Source: Gambelia wislizenii (Eukaryota; Chordata; Lepidosauria; Squamata; Crotaphytidae). Taken from it: 64,000 nt of DNA. Positions 1 through 12,199 of this stretch are shown in pieces. The DNA lies in the NCBI GenBank assembly GCA_030847615.1, contig JAUMIR010000001.1, positions 69,639,501 to 69,703,500 of the forward strand. The letters are read 5' to 3'. Position 1 is the stretch's first letter. Each line of letters begins with the position of its first letter. A program made the position numbers and the translations under genes. The notes beneath the pieces are model-generated. The model saw only the letters and a list, made by a program, of their open reading frames with translations. It was not told where the DNA came from and made no database searches.

Positions 1-1257
1 AGTGGGTTTCCTGCTGAAAATGCTGCTTCCTGTACAGGAAAACCATTTTCTGCATAGAAAATGGGGGGGGGGAATGTAAACAAGCACATTTTTTTCCATA
101 GAATAATTCTCATGCAGTATTTGGGGACATTCAAATACAGGGAGAATGCTGTAGAGGAATATTTGTTTTCCTCCACAGCAGGGAGAAAACTACTTTAATC
201 AAGGATTTACATCCCTATGATAAATTATATTGTATTTACTAAAACAATAACAAAAATTTCTAACTGTACACAGAATTTGAATTGTTATGCAGATCTAAGG
301 CCTCTTTTGTCCTCTTTTCTCGTATATTTCCTTTTATTCAACATATGTACATGTTTATCATAAGCCCCTCTTCCTCCTTACCTTGCTGCACTCCATTGCT
401 TCAAAGATTTTTTTTCCTAGCATGGTTTGTTTCCGGTATTAGGAAAGGTAAATCTACTGTATTGTTCCCTTCGCTTGTACATTCCAGTTTATTTACAAAA
501 ATAGATTCCTCCATGGGGAAGCCAAGTGAATAAACATATATGACTCCCAATTGTATCTTGCTTGGCTCTGGCCACCTTTTCAGTAAGCAAGGGATTGTGT
601 GGCTTCTTGTGCCATCCATGTGTTTATAAATGTTTAACATGGTGCTTTGATTTCCATGTGACTCAGCAATACACTTAAAAGGTGAGAAGTTTATCTGTGC
701 TTATTTATGTCCCTTTGAATGCCTGGTAAAATATCTCCTGTTTACTGGGAGCAGTCTGTAAATTACAGCCCAAAGTCAAATATTTGATATCTTTGTTCCC
801 TTTTGTTATATGCCACAATCATGTAGCTTAACCTCGTAAAAAGACCAGCTGCCTGACAGAATTCATATATCAGCAGTCTTAATGGTGTTGCTGTATGAAT
901 TATAGTGCCATAATTAGATTCATTAAAACTTAAAATGGAGAAGGAAGAAAAGAATAAGTTTAATAAAACAAAGGAAGCCGTTCAGCTATTGCAAATCATT
1001 TGATTACTCACATGGGTCAGCTAGATGATAGTTTTAAATGTGGTTAGCTATGCACCAATGCAAATTTGAGGCAGTGCCCAATTGTACCCATGATTTTCCC
1101 CCAAAGGAAAGGGTATGAAGATTTGTAGTGAACACGGACCTTTTTTGTGAATACAAATGGCTATCGCAACTAATTATTGCAATCTTTTTATGTCTTGATG
1201 CTTGAATAGTTGAGCTCCTTTTTTTAAACTCTCAATCAAGGGAGCACTAAATCATTT
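1..1257. other. AT-rich stretch, no gene seen
   Basis: Both strands carry only short ORFs without recognisable motifs. There are scattered homopolymer runs and no clear repeat family. A left terminal repeat for the Harbinger element that follows was looked for here and not found. Confidence 0.5.
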
Positions 1258-2955
1258 TTGCACTTCAGTTGTCATGTGTTTCCTGTAAGGGTTGCTGCCA
1301 TGTGCTGCCACTGGTCAGAATACATCAGTGAGCCCATGCTGCCATTGGTTAGAAAACATCTGTTAGCCCATGGTAACTTGCACCATTGCCTATCTCTGGT
1401 AGTCACTTTGTTTGCTCCTCTCATGGAGACTTTCCTAGAGGGCTGCATGGCAATTGTTGCTGTTATTCAATCAGCCATGATGGTGATGGAGGTACAGGAC
1501 CGTCTCCATCGCCTCAGGCAGGCACACCGCAAGCCTGTTCTGGCACTGCTGCAAGAAGATAGTTCAGAGGAAGAAGACAAAATCACTGAGAAACCAATGA
1601 TATTGGTTGGGACCCAACAGGTACTGTCCTCCCTGCATGGGGAGAGGTGTCATACATTGTTACGTGATTGCTGATGGTGGGTTTACCTATAACCAGACAG
1701 TGGTGGGAGAAATTTGTTATGTGGATTTGGTCTGATGAGCAGTGGCAAAAGTACTTCAGGTTGCCACAGTCATTCTTTATGAAGTTGGTAGAAACTCTTC
1801 GTCCAGAGATCGCACAACAGGACACTAATATGAGAAGGGCAATACCTGTCAAGAAGCATGGGGCTATTACTGTTTGGCTTCTTGGCCACTATGGGTCGTA
1901 TGTGGCAACTTGCTACCTATGTGGGGTCGGAAGGTCCACTGTGGCTTCCGTATTCATCAAGGTTGTTCTGACAATGGAAAAAACTGCTTTTGAGTCTAAC
2001 GATCTACCTGGGAAATCATTGGAGGATATGTGTGTCTCACAATGTGTCCCTGTTAAGCATGACAGCTGTCTGACTATTTATTTTCCCATTTCATATTGAG
2101 GTTAATTATCCCCTTTATATTTTCCACTTTTTGCAAGTGTGTTTACCCGGGAATGTGCTTCAGTTATCAAACGCTACCAAATATTCTTCTCACTACTCCT
2201 GGTGTGGCTCTGTATGTATATATGTTTGTGTATGCATGTTTTGATTTCATGAAGTGTTTCAAGACCTGTAACCCCACCCCCTTTTATTCTCTTTACAGAG
2301 AATGGATGGCTTTGAAGACTAGGTTTCCCACAAGTGATTGTGGCACTGGACAGTTGTCATGTAACTGTAGTTCCTCCTGTCAGGCAGGGAAATGAGTACA
2401 TCAACTGCAAGAACAGCTACTCCATCCTGCTTCAGGGGACATGTGACCACACAGGATGGTTCATTGATGTAGAGATAGGTAGGAGTGGGAAAACACATGA
2501 CACAAGGATGCTTAGGATCTCTGCTTTCTATGAGACAATGGAGGCTTGGAAATATGTACCTGGTAACCCGTCTATAACTATTCTAGGAAAACAGATTGGC
2601 CCTCTTGCCTTAGCCGATGGGGCTTACTCTATAAGAAAGTGGCTTCTAACTACATACAGAGGTAGAACCACACCAAGGCAGGCACTGTACAATAAGCACC
2701 ACAACTGTGCTAGAAATGTAATTGAAAGGATGTTCATTAGATTGAAAGCATGATGGCAATGTTTGACAGCTTCCCTTGAGGTAGCAGAAGAAAATGTGTG
2801 TTCTGTTATTAGTGCTTGTGTCACCCTCCACAATATTTGTGAGATGCAGGGCAGAGTGTTAGATGATAACCCTATGTGGGTATGAGCTTATGTTCTGAAC
2901 CCCCTTGGGTCTCCTCTTGTAAACATAGAGGCCCAAAAGAAACAGGAGGGTGAGG
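1258..2955 (+). pseudogene. PIF/Harbinger transposase (HARBI1-like nuclease), decayed, with a probable intron
   Basis: This is a DDE nuclease of the HARBI1/DDE_Tnp_4 type, which cuts and pastes Harbinger DNA transposons in the nucleus. An acidic, Arg-rich segment (about 1480-1600) comes first. It is followed in another frame by a helical region (about 1690-2030) with the motif WSDEQWQKYFRLP. The catalytic part lies at about 2298-2870. The three expected acidic residues are all visible: Asp in VALDSCHV (about 2340), Asp in GKTHDTRM (about 2490) and Glu in NVIERMFIRLK (about 2720). A pyrimidine-rich tract and CAG end near 2298, and a possible GT donor lies near 2030, suggesting a 270-base intron. 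Decay is clear: a frame change or stop near 1640-1670, and TGA stops at 2313 and 2751 where related proteins usually have Arg, as expected from CGA to TGA decay. It faces a Myb-like gene at 4312-4638. A domesticated HARBI1 gene is unlikely given the stops. Confidence 0.8.
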
Positions 2956-4311
2956 CAGTGTGAGAGGTGCTTACTGAATACAGTGGGGATATTTCTAGCA
3001 ATGGTTTAAAAGTGAAATTTAAAAAAAAGTAATGCACCACAATTGTCTTTCCCCAGCGGAAAGGGAAAATAGAAGAAAAGGTTTAAAAAGAACCCTGAAA
3101 GTTTGTATAAAGGAGTGAAAACCAGAAAAGGGGAGTATGTGCACAGGCAACAATCCACTATCAAAGACAAAAAAAAAAAAAAAAAGGAGTAATACCCTGC
3201 CCTGCTCCACAGTCCCAAATGGGACTGTTATGTTGGATTTGGGTTTAAAAAAAAACCCTACTTCCAATCATACACATAAAAAAAATAGGAAGGGAACACT
3301 CTGTCCCCATCAAAAACCCAACCCATAACTGCAATGCATCAGCATGATAAAGATCAGGAAGGGAAGTTCCTGGGCCCCACCATCACTCCATCCCAATTGC
3401 CCAGATCTCCATGATAAAGATCTTGAAGGAAAGGTGCCAGGCCCCGACATAACCCCCAAACAGGAAATGCACATCCACTAGAGATAAAATGGTTGGTGTG
3501 CATTTACCTCCCCACCCTTCAAAAAAAGATAGATGCTAGAATACCGGCAGATATTTTCATCCCCCCTGCCATTGCCTGTGCTTATGTTCTGCACACACTA
3601 CTATTGTGAAGATTGGAAAATGGGAAAAATTAAACACAGGTTTGTAGAAGGATGGCCACTGATACTGTTATGCAAATACCATGACAAAACTAAAGATGGG
3701 TGGGAAACAGCAATTAAATGTGGCCAGCCATAGTTTCAATTCATAACAGAAATACATTTCTGATCGAATCACTTACAGAATGAAATACACGCATGCATCT
3801 ATTGTCAACCATTTCACAAAGGTTTGTTCGATTATAATTGAAATAATTAAATAACTTTAGACCTGTCTTACAAATTTGTGTATCAAACAAGGGAGGAAAG
3901 TAACTGTCTGTTGTCGTATCCAGGATTGTTTCCATGAGCGGCGGAGGACTGGTCAGGGCACAAATGGGCAAAACCCCAACTTGCACATGTTGAATTGGTG
4001 TGCTTCTCGCAAAATGTTTGGGGTGGATGCTAGCATCCCCCCCCCCACAAAGATAGCTTGCAATTCAGTGAAAAAATGGCATAGTTGCTATAAGTTTCAG
4101 TATTATTAATCTTGACTCATTTGGGATTGACTGAGAGGAAGCCGAAATATGACAAAATAAGAATCTAAGGAATTGTATGCAATGATAAGAATGCTTGGGA
4201 ACTTTGTTGGAATTGAAAATACGATGCCTATAATGTGCAAGGTGATAATTTGGAATTTGTAAATATAAAACACATAGAATTTTGGGGAATATATATAACA
4301 GGAGTGGAATA
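2956..4311. other. Spacer between transposase and Myb-like gene
   Basis: No coding motif is recognised. The stretch contains a poly-A run (about 3169-3186). Two degenerate direct repeats of about 65 bases (about 3345-3475) share the core catgataaagatc. It probably belongs to the same Harbinger element, but no terminal repeats were found to prove this. Confidence 0.4.
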
Positions 4312-4638
4312 TTAAATCTTGTTGTTTAATAAAAAATAAAATAAAAAGGGCATAGCTTCCACATAGTTTCCACTTTGGGAGTTATGGTCCACCACCTCAC
4401 AGTACCTTCGGTGGAGAGTTTTGTTCTTCATCCAACACTCCTCCACTGTCCTATCACGCCCTTTGCGCTTCATGTCTGCTACAATTCTTTCAAATAGGTT
4501 AATATTTCTATGCCATTCCCTGAGTTGGTCCTGTAACTTTTCCTCGCTCCATAGGGAGAGCAGGTCCAGCGTCTCAGCATGGAACCAAGCAATGCCCCTG
4601 CTACCCTTCCTAGGATGCCCCTGCGAGACAGTCACCAT
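4312..4638 (-). pseudogene. Myb/SANT-like DNA-binding protein of a Harbinger transposon, C-terminally truncated
   Basis: The 108-residue reading frame resembles the trihelix Myb/SANT-like domain (Myb_DNA-bind_4 type) that serves as the second protein of many Harbinger transposons. There it binds DNA and helps bring the transposase to the nucleus and to the element ends. Visible features are an aromatic-rich first helix (IAWFHAETLDLLSLWSEEKL), a middle segment with FERIVADMKRKG, and a third segment TVEECWMKNKTLHRRYCEV, followed by a SGN turn. The usual family protein continues after this with a PFY-like box and a C-terminal region. Here the frame runs into AT-rich sequence and stops after about 18 residues, so the C-terminus is missing. 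The start Met at 4638 is simply the first in frame. It is convergent with the transposase at 1258-2955, as expected for a two-gene Harbinger element. Identification is by motif only. Confidence 0.6.
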
Positions 4639-5980
4639 TTGGTAAAGAAAGGTGAGCTGACTAAAAAGTGGTTGGTGATCGCTTTCGGAGATGGCTTCAG
4701 GAAATGGCTTCTGAATGGGTATGGGGATTTAAAACATGCGAGCAGGTCAGGGGTACTGTCCCCTCCCCCTGTCCCGCCCTAGCCCCAGGTATTTCTGATT
4801 ATTGAAAAATGCACCATATCTTGTAGTGGTAAATTCCTCCCCTCTAGCTCCTTTGCCCTCCTAATTGTGAAGGTCAGTAGATTGGTGATAACAGTGGGTT
4901 TCCCTCCCTGGCCCCATTTACCTTCCCTATTGGGAGGGACAATGAGGTGGGGGTAGAATCCCACTGTTATCTCTCATCACTGATAGTAGAATAAGAGTAG
5001 GAGAAATCCCCTGACATACCAGAAGATGCTATTGGTGTCACTGGAGGAGGCAGCAGTAGGAACAAAGCACCAGTGGCAGCAACTGAATCCAGCAGTCATT
5101 TTATTTCCCAATCATGTTTGAGGCATTATGTGTGGTAAAGGATAGCTGCCACCCATGTAACACACAGAAAGTGAATGATTCTTTTGAATGATCTATTTCA
5201 AAGAAATATGACGGTTTTCAGGAATAGCAACAATTGGCATGGCTATTCTTTTAATGTTGTGACACTGATCATCACAAAAAGTAAAACTCCTGTGACCTCT
5301 TTCGTCTGACAACCAACTGTTTACAAATATGCAATTTATTTGCATAGAACTGCCATATTATCCATGTATTCAGCAAGGAACTTGCTTGTGACTTATGTGC
5401 TCCCTGGCTGTTGGCAGAAGTTTCCCTTTCAGGAACCACACCTTTCTCAAACATACTATGGTGACAACTGTTGATTGCCAAACACAATCACACCAGCTTG
5501 AAAATCCAGCCCTTCCTACAAGGCTTTCCTTATCACTGCAACCTGTCTAATGTGATGACCAATAAATCTCTCGGAAATCCAGGAACAACATTTCCTTTGC
5601 ATGTCAAGTATAGGAACAATCATGAAACTTTCACTTTGAGAAATGTTACAGGGCACCTTTAAAATCAGAAATGAATACCTTGCCAATCAAAAACAAGACC
5701 AAAACTGATTGCAGAAGAATGCTCTAAATGGTTTTTAGCCCTATAATATCTACTAGGGGGATAAACATGATGTGGCTTTAACTTCCACTTGCAAGAGAAG
5801 AATGATTTTCCATCCTGACTATGAAGAAATTTGTGATTTTTCATAAATTCTTTTAAAAAATGAAGTGAAACAAAATTGCCCCCCTCCCTGGTCAAATATT
5901 TTAACATTAAAATACAAGTGTCCTGAACTGGAAACAGAAATAAATAGCCCACTGTGACCCTGAGCTATTGGATATTTATT
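4639..5980. other. No gene recognised
   Basis: Short ORFs only. The first few hundred bases may be the 5' part of the Myb-like unit on the minus strand, but no start or splice signal can be defended. No terminal inverted repeat matching the region around 1.1-1.25 kb was found. Confidence 0.4.
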
Positions 5981-6006
5981 CCCAACTCTATGATTCTATG
6001 ATTCTG
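5981..6006 (+). repeat. CR1 3' tail scrap
   Basis: The repeated octamer-like tail attctatgattctatg, typical of CR1 LINE 3' ends, is visible after ccaactctatg. No body is attached. Confidence 0.45.
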
Positions 6007-6224
6007 AGGAATACCATATGGATCTACTGCCATGTGAAGTATGGCAATGGATATATCAAACAGTTGCTGTACCTATATATCTTTTTTTTTAAATGCCATT
6101 CACATGTTATCAGAAGTATAGCGACTCTTGCTATAAAATCTGGTAATCATAATTTGAAGCCATCAGAATAGAATAGAAATGGCAACCTCTCACATAAGTT
6201 TACAGCATTGTTTTATGTATATGT

Positions 6225-6424
6225 TTGTTGTTGTGGCTTCAAGTTGTTTCTGAGTTATGGTGACCCTAAGGCAAATGTACAATGGGGTTTCTGTGGCTCA
6301 GAGTGTGGGACTTACCCAAGGTCACCCAGTGGGTTTTCATGGCCAAGCAGGGATTCAAACCCTAGTCTACAGAGTTGTAATCCAACACTCAAACTGTTAT
6401 GCCATGTTGGCTGCTTTATGTAAT
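6225..6424 (-). repeat. tRNA-derived SINE with BovB-like tail (Sauria SINE type), antisense
   Basis: Read on the minus strand, a tRNA-like head (B-box-like ggtttgaatccc, about 6348-6362) is followed by a middle section. It ends in a tail matching ttatggtgaccctaaggc on the plus strand, the BovB-derived 3' end. Sauria SINEs use BovB machinery through this tail, and a BovB 3' end is present at 63.4 kb in this window. Family name by recognition only. Confidence 0.65.
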
Positions 6425-8866
6425 CCCAATGTGTTCAAAGGAGGTTCCTAGGAGATTATCAGATGTGGTGGAACGCAGAAAAAAAAAAGCATTCCAAACC
6501 ACATCAGAAGAACACATTCTAGGGGCATAGCACTGCCATGGACAAGGCTTCCCTTTTGTATTGACGGGGACAAGCTGCTAATAAAAAGGGATGCCTTACT
6601 CGTGGCTGCGCTACACCCTCAGGACACTGAATGATGTCACCTGATAATGGAGCCCATTTCTGTTCTCGTTGCAATCTACTGACACAGTTTTTGCCATGTA
6701 AAATCTCCTAGTGGGTTGGATGTAATCTCCCTAATGGTTTGGATGAATGTCTCCTTCCAGTTCACATCTTATATTCTGTTCTGTCCAATTTTTATTTCAG
6801 TCTACTGGCTGCTGTTGTTGTTGTTGTTGTTTTAAAAAAAACTACACAACCCTTTAGTTTCTTACACCATTTCCCCTAACATCCACATTTTGTATGATAC
6901 CATACCTTACCATATCCAATTTTTTTACACAACTTTTCTTAACAAATGCATTTTTGTACAGCGCTTCCCCAAAAATACATTTTTTTCCTATGCCATTTCT
7001 GAACCAGGAAGTGAGGACCCATCAAAGTCTGAGAAATACACACTCTGAAAGATAACTGTATTCCATTCACCCACATGTTAGACTGGAAAGCGTAAATAGG
7101 TCAGTTCATTTACAAATTCATACCACAATTCTCCTTCATCCCTACTTCCTAGTCTGTGTATCTAGGACATCAGTCTTCATCATGATTCAGCAACTGCATA
7201 TTTATCAACAAATAGTGAAAACTTCCCCAAGACATAACCTCCCAGAATGAGGGTTTTGTTCTGTCTAAGTACTATAGCAGAGTGCCTAAACCAAAGACTT
7301 TTCTGGCCTATTTGTACTGAGTATTCTCACTGGGAAACTTTTTTTTACAAAACATTTCAATTGGCATAATGCAGCCAGCAGAAACATTTTGTGTGAAGAA
7401 ACATTGTTGTTTTTGCCTCATCAATGACAACATCTGAGGGTGAAAAGCAAGATGCCAGGTTTTCAGCTTACTACCTAAATAATACACAAAATTTCAGAAG
7501 CTTCACAGAGAGATGTGGTTATTTAGCTGTGGAAAAGAAGACAAGGTTCAGGAATTAATTAAAAGTGACAGAAGGGAGGGACTTTGGTTCTGTGCATGTT
7601 GTGGGAGGGGAATCTTTTGCCCCACATCATATTTTGATGGCACAATTGACCTATGGTATACATAAATTACCTCTGTTAGGTTTAGTAACCTGTTTAAATG
7701 CTTTTGAATCAGAAGGTCTGAGTAAGGTGGAAGGTGACATCACTGTAATATCAGTGTAATGTAAGGGGTTATATAGTGATAGAGAAAAAGAATAAATATC
7801 ACACCCTTTAACAGCAAACACAGATGATGAGTGCCAGCAGGACCAGAGCCAAAATAAGGACATTAAGAAAGTAGATGAAAAGATTAGACTGTTCAGGGAA
7901 AACTGGAGCTTGGAAAAAAGTACCTTTTATGATGAAAACTCCCAGTACAGTCATGTCCCAGAATTCTGAGATTTGTAGTCCAAAAAAGTAACTCTTCCAA
8001 GCTCCAAGAAATGCAGAGGTTTGCAAGAATTCTTAAAATCAACCCAAACACCCTCTGCCTCAACAATATGGTCCACAGAGAACAGAGCATCTTTCTCAGC
8101 CACAGAGGGCTGGAAAAGAACAACGCAAAAGCAAAGCCTAGAGTAAAATAGAATGGGTTGTTTTAAGTAGGCCTACCTGGCTGGTTTAGGGCGGCTAGCT
8201 GTCTGCCTAAAAAGAAACACTCTTCTTAGCAGGTGAGGCTATACTGTCATGTTTTGTTACAGGTCATATAATATTAACAGACATATAAAATTATATCACC
8301 CCAGCACATGTACTCAGTCCTTAACAATGATGGTATGACAAAAGATGCCATAGAATTATAGTTTGAGTTTTTTATTTACACACTTAGACACAACTGACTC
8401 TAGGAAATATGACTGCAAGTCCTGCCTGGCTGTTGTATCAGTTGCTGGTATGTGTATGTGTTTTTAATTGATGGACAGTTGAATAACTTAAACTTTCATT
8501 TCTGGATGTTCTCATAGGCTGGCTGTTTGTCAGAACAGTTAGACAATAATTTGTGTGGTTTTATAATTGCTATACATTCACAGAGAAATTAGAAGGAACA
8601 GACATTTATAGCATAGATGTGGAATGTAAAATACTCAAGAGAAAGTTCTCCCAGCCAATGCTGCCAAAGGACTATTTGAATCCCACATGCAAGCCAACAG
8701 AAGGCTTCAAGGTAAGGATTTGGCAACACATTCTGCAGGACAAACTTGGACTTTGTGGGTGGACGTGAAATCTGGAATTGGTGGTGTGGAATCACAAGAA
8801 AGGGGTCTCTATAACTCTGTTATCATAGTCAGACTTTTGTCAGATAAAGTACAGATTATCAACAGC
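6425..8866. other. No gene recognised
   Basis: AT-rich, with a (GTT)n run at about 6811-6830. A copy of the dispersed motif containing cccagaattctgag / ttgtagtcc lies at about 7955-7985. Short ORFs show no family signature. Confidence 0.5.
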
Positions 8867-8945
8867 TATCTATCTATCTATCTATCTATCATGCATGTCT
8901 ATGCCACCTTTCTCTCACAATAGGACTCAAGTTGGGTCCTATTTT
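8867..8945 (-). repeat. (TATC)n microsatellite joined to an L2-like 3' end
   Basis: About six TATC units are followed by atgccacctttctctcacaa and taggactcaagttgggtcc. This matches the antisense form of the L2-type 3' end that elsewhere here ends in simple repeats. Confidence 0.5.
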
Positions 8946-9394
8946 TCTCTCTGCAATGGTGGTGGACCCATTAAGATAACCTGCATCTAGAAACTTGAGA
9001 ATCTGAGAAATTCTTCAGTGCTCTAGAGAATTTTCAAATTGATCTGGGTGGCACTCTTGTCAGACCTCTGGTCTCAGTAGGGAACAATATAATGGAAAGT
9101 TATACAATCTCACTCCTGTGTCCTCTCCTGTAGTGTAGAGCCCAGCCAGTTGTTTTGCTGACCAGAGAAATGGGGGAATGAAACATGCAAGGCATTCTAG
9201 AATGGGGACTGAAGTAAGTGACAGAACAGTTATGGCATAATGATATAAATACTGTAAGAGCACATTATTATGCCTACTTTGTCCAGAGTTTAGAAAGGTT
9301 ATTTTTGGACTACAGCTCCTACAATCCACTAGTCAGCAAGACCAGGGCCATAGCAGCCATTTTGATTCGCAGACATGCCCATTTCAACAACAAA

Positions 9395-9516
9395 TGCGTA
9401 TGGCTTCACGTCTCTGCGATCTTGAGGGAAGGGGAGTGGGGACAAATGAAAGCTGCTGTGAATTGGCATTAGTGCACATCAATCCACATTTTATTGCCTC
9501 ATATAGACAAGTCCTA
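9395..9516 (+). mobile_element. Right end of a non-autonomous DNA transposon (GTTGTCTAGATG-type ends)
   Basis: The segment shares the order ggacaaatgaa, tgtgaatt, a TTGCC/ATCT-rich stretch and cat(c/a)tagacaa with the right end at 38150-38226. The left part is missing or unrecognisable. Confidence 0.4.
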
Positions 9517-10404
9517 GCAATAAGATCCTAATAATGAGCCTTAATGCACAATATGGTGAATTGCTGCTTCAAGGATACATGGACAGAGGCGCAAGGAAAT
9601 GTATGGCTTGCTGTACAAGATCATCAGGCAGAAAACCTCTTTAAAGCTAGGCACACGAAGGAGTGGAATTGAGCAGTTTAGGTGACAGATGCTTTTCTCC
9701 CCCCCGCACCCATATTAATGGGATTTGAAAAAACAAAAACTGCTTGGTTATTTCCAATAACTGAAAGAGGCCTGAAGAGAGGGTGGCCAAAAAAGAGAGA
9801 GTGAGAGAAACTGCATCACTAAAGAAGAGGGAGAAAGAGGATGTCTATTGGCATAGCATTTGCATATGCTAGTTTATGTGCATAGATTCACATTTAGAAA
9901 TGAAGTGCTCAGATTTCAGAAGGAATGCAGTACATCTCACCATAACCAGGTGATCTGTACACTTGCTCAGGCTGCTGTCCAAGTGCTAAACTGTTGATGA
10001 CCAACATCCTGTGCCTAAAGGCAGCAAGTGCCGGGGGAGGCAGGCTATAATAGGGGAAAGCTGCTACAGGTAAATCAAGCCACTCCAGGCCATAAACAGG
10101 TAATCAAGAGAGTTCACCAAAGCTGAAGGGAGGTACAATAGCAAGGTCTCAGTTATTCCAGAATCAAGCCACAAGAAGCCAGCAATCAGGATAATCAAAG
10201 CCAAATGGGAGAGACAAAGAGACATAAAAACATAAGCCAATCCAGAGGTCAAGAATTCAAATAAATCCATGAGCACTAAAGCTACAGAAACCCTGGTGGG
10301 ACATACAATTGTGAACCACAAGATATCCCAGCAGCTGCTGAGAGATTTATAGATGCCTGACTTTGAAACACCATGTACTTAATTGGACAGTGTTCCTCAT
10401 TTAA
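9517..10404. other. No gene recognised
   Basis: Purine-rich and AT-rich unique-looking sequence without motifs. The last bases (TAA, 10402-10404) are the left target duplication of the MITE that follows. Confidence 0.5.
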
Positions 10405-10987
10405 GGAGATTTTCACATGGGCTATATATCCCGTGGCAGGAACAGAACAGGGTCAGGAAAGATTTTCCCTTTCGGACGACGTTGACCCCGTTCTGTCCTG
10501 CATCCATCCTGCTCCCGTGACTGTTCTGGAACAATCTAATCATGATTTTTCATCGTGAATAGGCCTCCCGTTCCCTCGCTATCACACAATCATAGGTGTG
10601 CAAACAGGAGCTCCGTTCCTGTTCTGAAATGACAGCCACGGAGGGGAGGTCCATTCTGAGCACTTCCTGGTACGATCTGGACATCCAGGAAAGTGGCACC
10701 CTTTATTTTATCCTCCCTGTTTTGATTGTGTGGTTTAAAGTATGTTTTTGTGCTTGGTGAACTGACTTTATGTTTGGGGGAGTTTTATTTTTTAAATTTC
10801 AGATGGCCGGTCATAAAAGCAGCCTTACGACAGCTGCATTTACGGCTGGCCAGCAAGGGGAGATGGAGCCCGTTCCTGCCACAGAATTAAGGTAAGTGTG
10901 TGAAAGATTTACATTATTCCATGGCAGGAACGGGAGAGGAGGTGGTGGGGCAGTAATGGGGCATTTTGGCCCCGTGTGAAAATCTCC
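10405..10987. mobile_element. Harbinger-type MITE, 583 bp, TAA target duplication
   Basis: The left end ggagattttcacatgggc is matched in inverted form by the right end gccccgtgtgaaaatctcc. Both are flanked by TAA (10402-10404 and 10988-10990). A 3-bp TWA duplication is typical of PIF/Harbinger elements. No coding capacity is seen. Repeated ggcaggaac motifs lie near both ends. Confidence 0.75.
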
Positions 10988-11106
10988 TAAGTCTCTGCAA
11001 AAGGCATTGCCTCATTCAATGCTGCTCCTATTCTTGTTGGCTTGCTGTAAAGGATGGGAGTGTCTCCTAAGTGTGTCCCAGTTCTGGCTGATGTAGGAGC
11101 TGTGAA

Positions 11107-11735
11107 GGCCCTGGGAGGGAGGGGGCGGGAGGCCTCCACGGGGCCTTGTGAGGCCCCGTGAAGGCCTTGGGGGGGAGGGGGATGGCCGAGGAGGCCTTCA
11201 CCGAGCCGCCAAAGGCTCCGTGAAGGCACTGGGTGGGAGGGGGGAGGGCCGGGGAGGCTTCCACGGGGCCTTGCGAGGCCCTGTGAAGGCCTTTGGGGGG
11301 GAGGGCTGGGGAGGCCTTCATGGAGCCTCCAAAGGCTCTGTGAAAGCCCTGAGAGGGAGAGGGGAGGGCCGGGGAGGCCACCATGGGGCCTTGCGAGGCC
11401 CCGTGAATAATAATAATAATAATAAAATTTATTTATACCCCGCCCCTCTGTTAAAACAATCGGGGCGGTGAAAGCCTTGGGGGGAGGGGGGAGAGCCGGG
11501 GAGGCCTCCACGGAGCCTTCGAAGGCTCCATGAAGGCCCGGGTGGGAGGAGGTAGGGCCGGGGAGGCCTCCATGGGGCCTTGGGGGGGAAGGGGGAGGGC
11601 TGGGGAGGCATCCATGTGGCCTCGGGAGGGTCTCCTGACGCCCCGTGAAGGCCTAGGAAGGGACTGGGGAGTCCGGAGAAAGCGACTATGGGGCCTCCGG
11701 AGGCCCCATGGTAGCTTTGGCGGGGGAGGGGGAGG
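11107..11735. repeat. GC-rich palindromic minisatellite, units of about 62 bp
   Basis: Roughly nine to ten units of about 62 bases each begin with gaggcctccac-like sequence and end in a G-rich run (gggaggggg, ggccgggg). Two unit types alternate: one has the internal palindrome cacggggcc...ggccccgtg, the other gagcc...ggctc. Together they give a higher-order period near 124 bases. Long ORFs on both strands here are a by-product of the repeat. Confidence 0.8.
11407..11466 (-). mobile_element. Short L2-like 3' tail inserted in the minisatellite
   Basis: An (AAT)n run followed by tttatttataccccgcccc, the antisense L2-type tail, interrupts one minisatellite unit. GTGAA flanks both sides (about 11402-11406 and 11467-11471), suggesting a small target duplication. 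Confidence 0.5.
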
Positions 11736-11815
11736 GCAATCATTATTCGTGGATTTTTCACATTCGCGGGGGTCTGGGGAACCTAACCCCCGCGAATGTG
11801 AAGGGACGATTGTTA
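11736..11815. repeat. Palindromic segment, possible DNA-transposon end
   Basis: The sequence cacattcgcgggggt is followed 10 bases later by its near-complement acccccgcgaatgtg, forming a strong stem. Flanks with tcattattcgtgg resemble MITE ends, but no partner end was found. Confidence 0.4.
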
Positions 11816-12199
11816 TTTCAACAGATCATGTACTGAGCAATAATACAAAACCCAAAGTGCTGGATTGTTTTGGTTCATTGGTGACTGGGAACTTTTATTT
11901 CAGTAGGGTGATTTTAGTCCAAAATTTAAATGAGCTATCCAGGGTGCTGGACCAATTTTGGGACTAGAATTCAATATCTTAGATAGCTCCTTATACTCTG
12001 GAGTAAAACCCAAAGCAGATTCACTCCCCCATTGAGATAGATGCCACTGGTTTGGTTTCTTGAGTTTGCAAATTATTATATACTAGCTGTACCAAGCATT
12101 ATAGTAGAATTGAAAGGTTATATATTAATAAGTTGTTTTATGTATTTATTCATATATTTCAGTGTGAACACAATTAAAACTGAGGTAGAGAGGAATTAA
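11816..12199. other. No gene recognised
   Basis: Unique-looking sequence with short ORFs only. Confidence 0.45.

Noticed and set aside
1258..2955. Functional domesticated HARBI1 gene
   Set aside because: Two TGA stops in conserved positions and a frame change near 1640-1670 argue against a working gene, although the catalytic residues remain.
6225..6424. tRNA gene
   Set aside because: A- and B-box-like sequences are part of a SINE with a BovB tail; no complete cloverleaf is present.
11148..11967. Pro/Gly-rich proteins on both strands
   Set aside because: Open frames arise from the GC-rich tandem repeat and are present in several frames at once.
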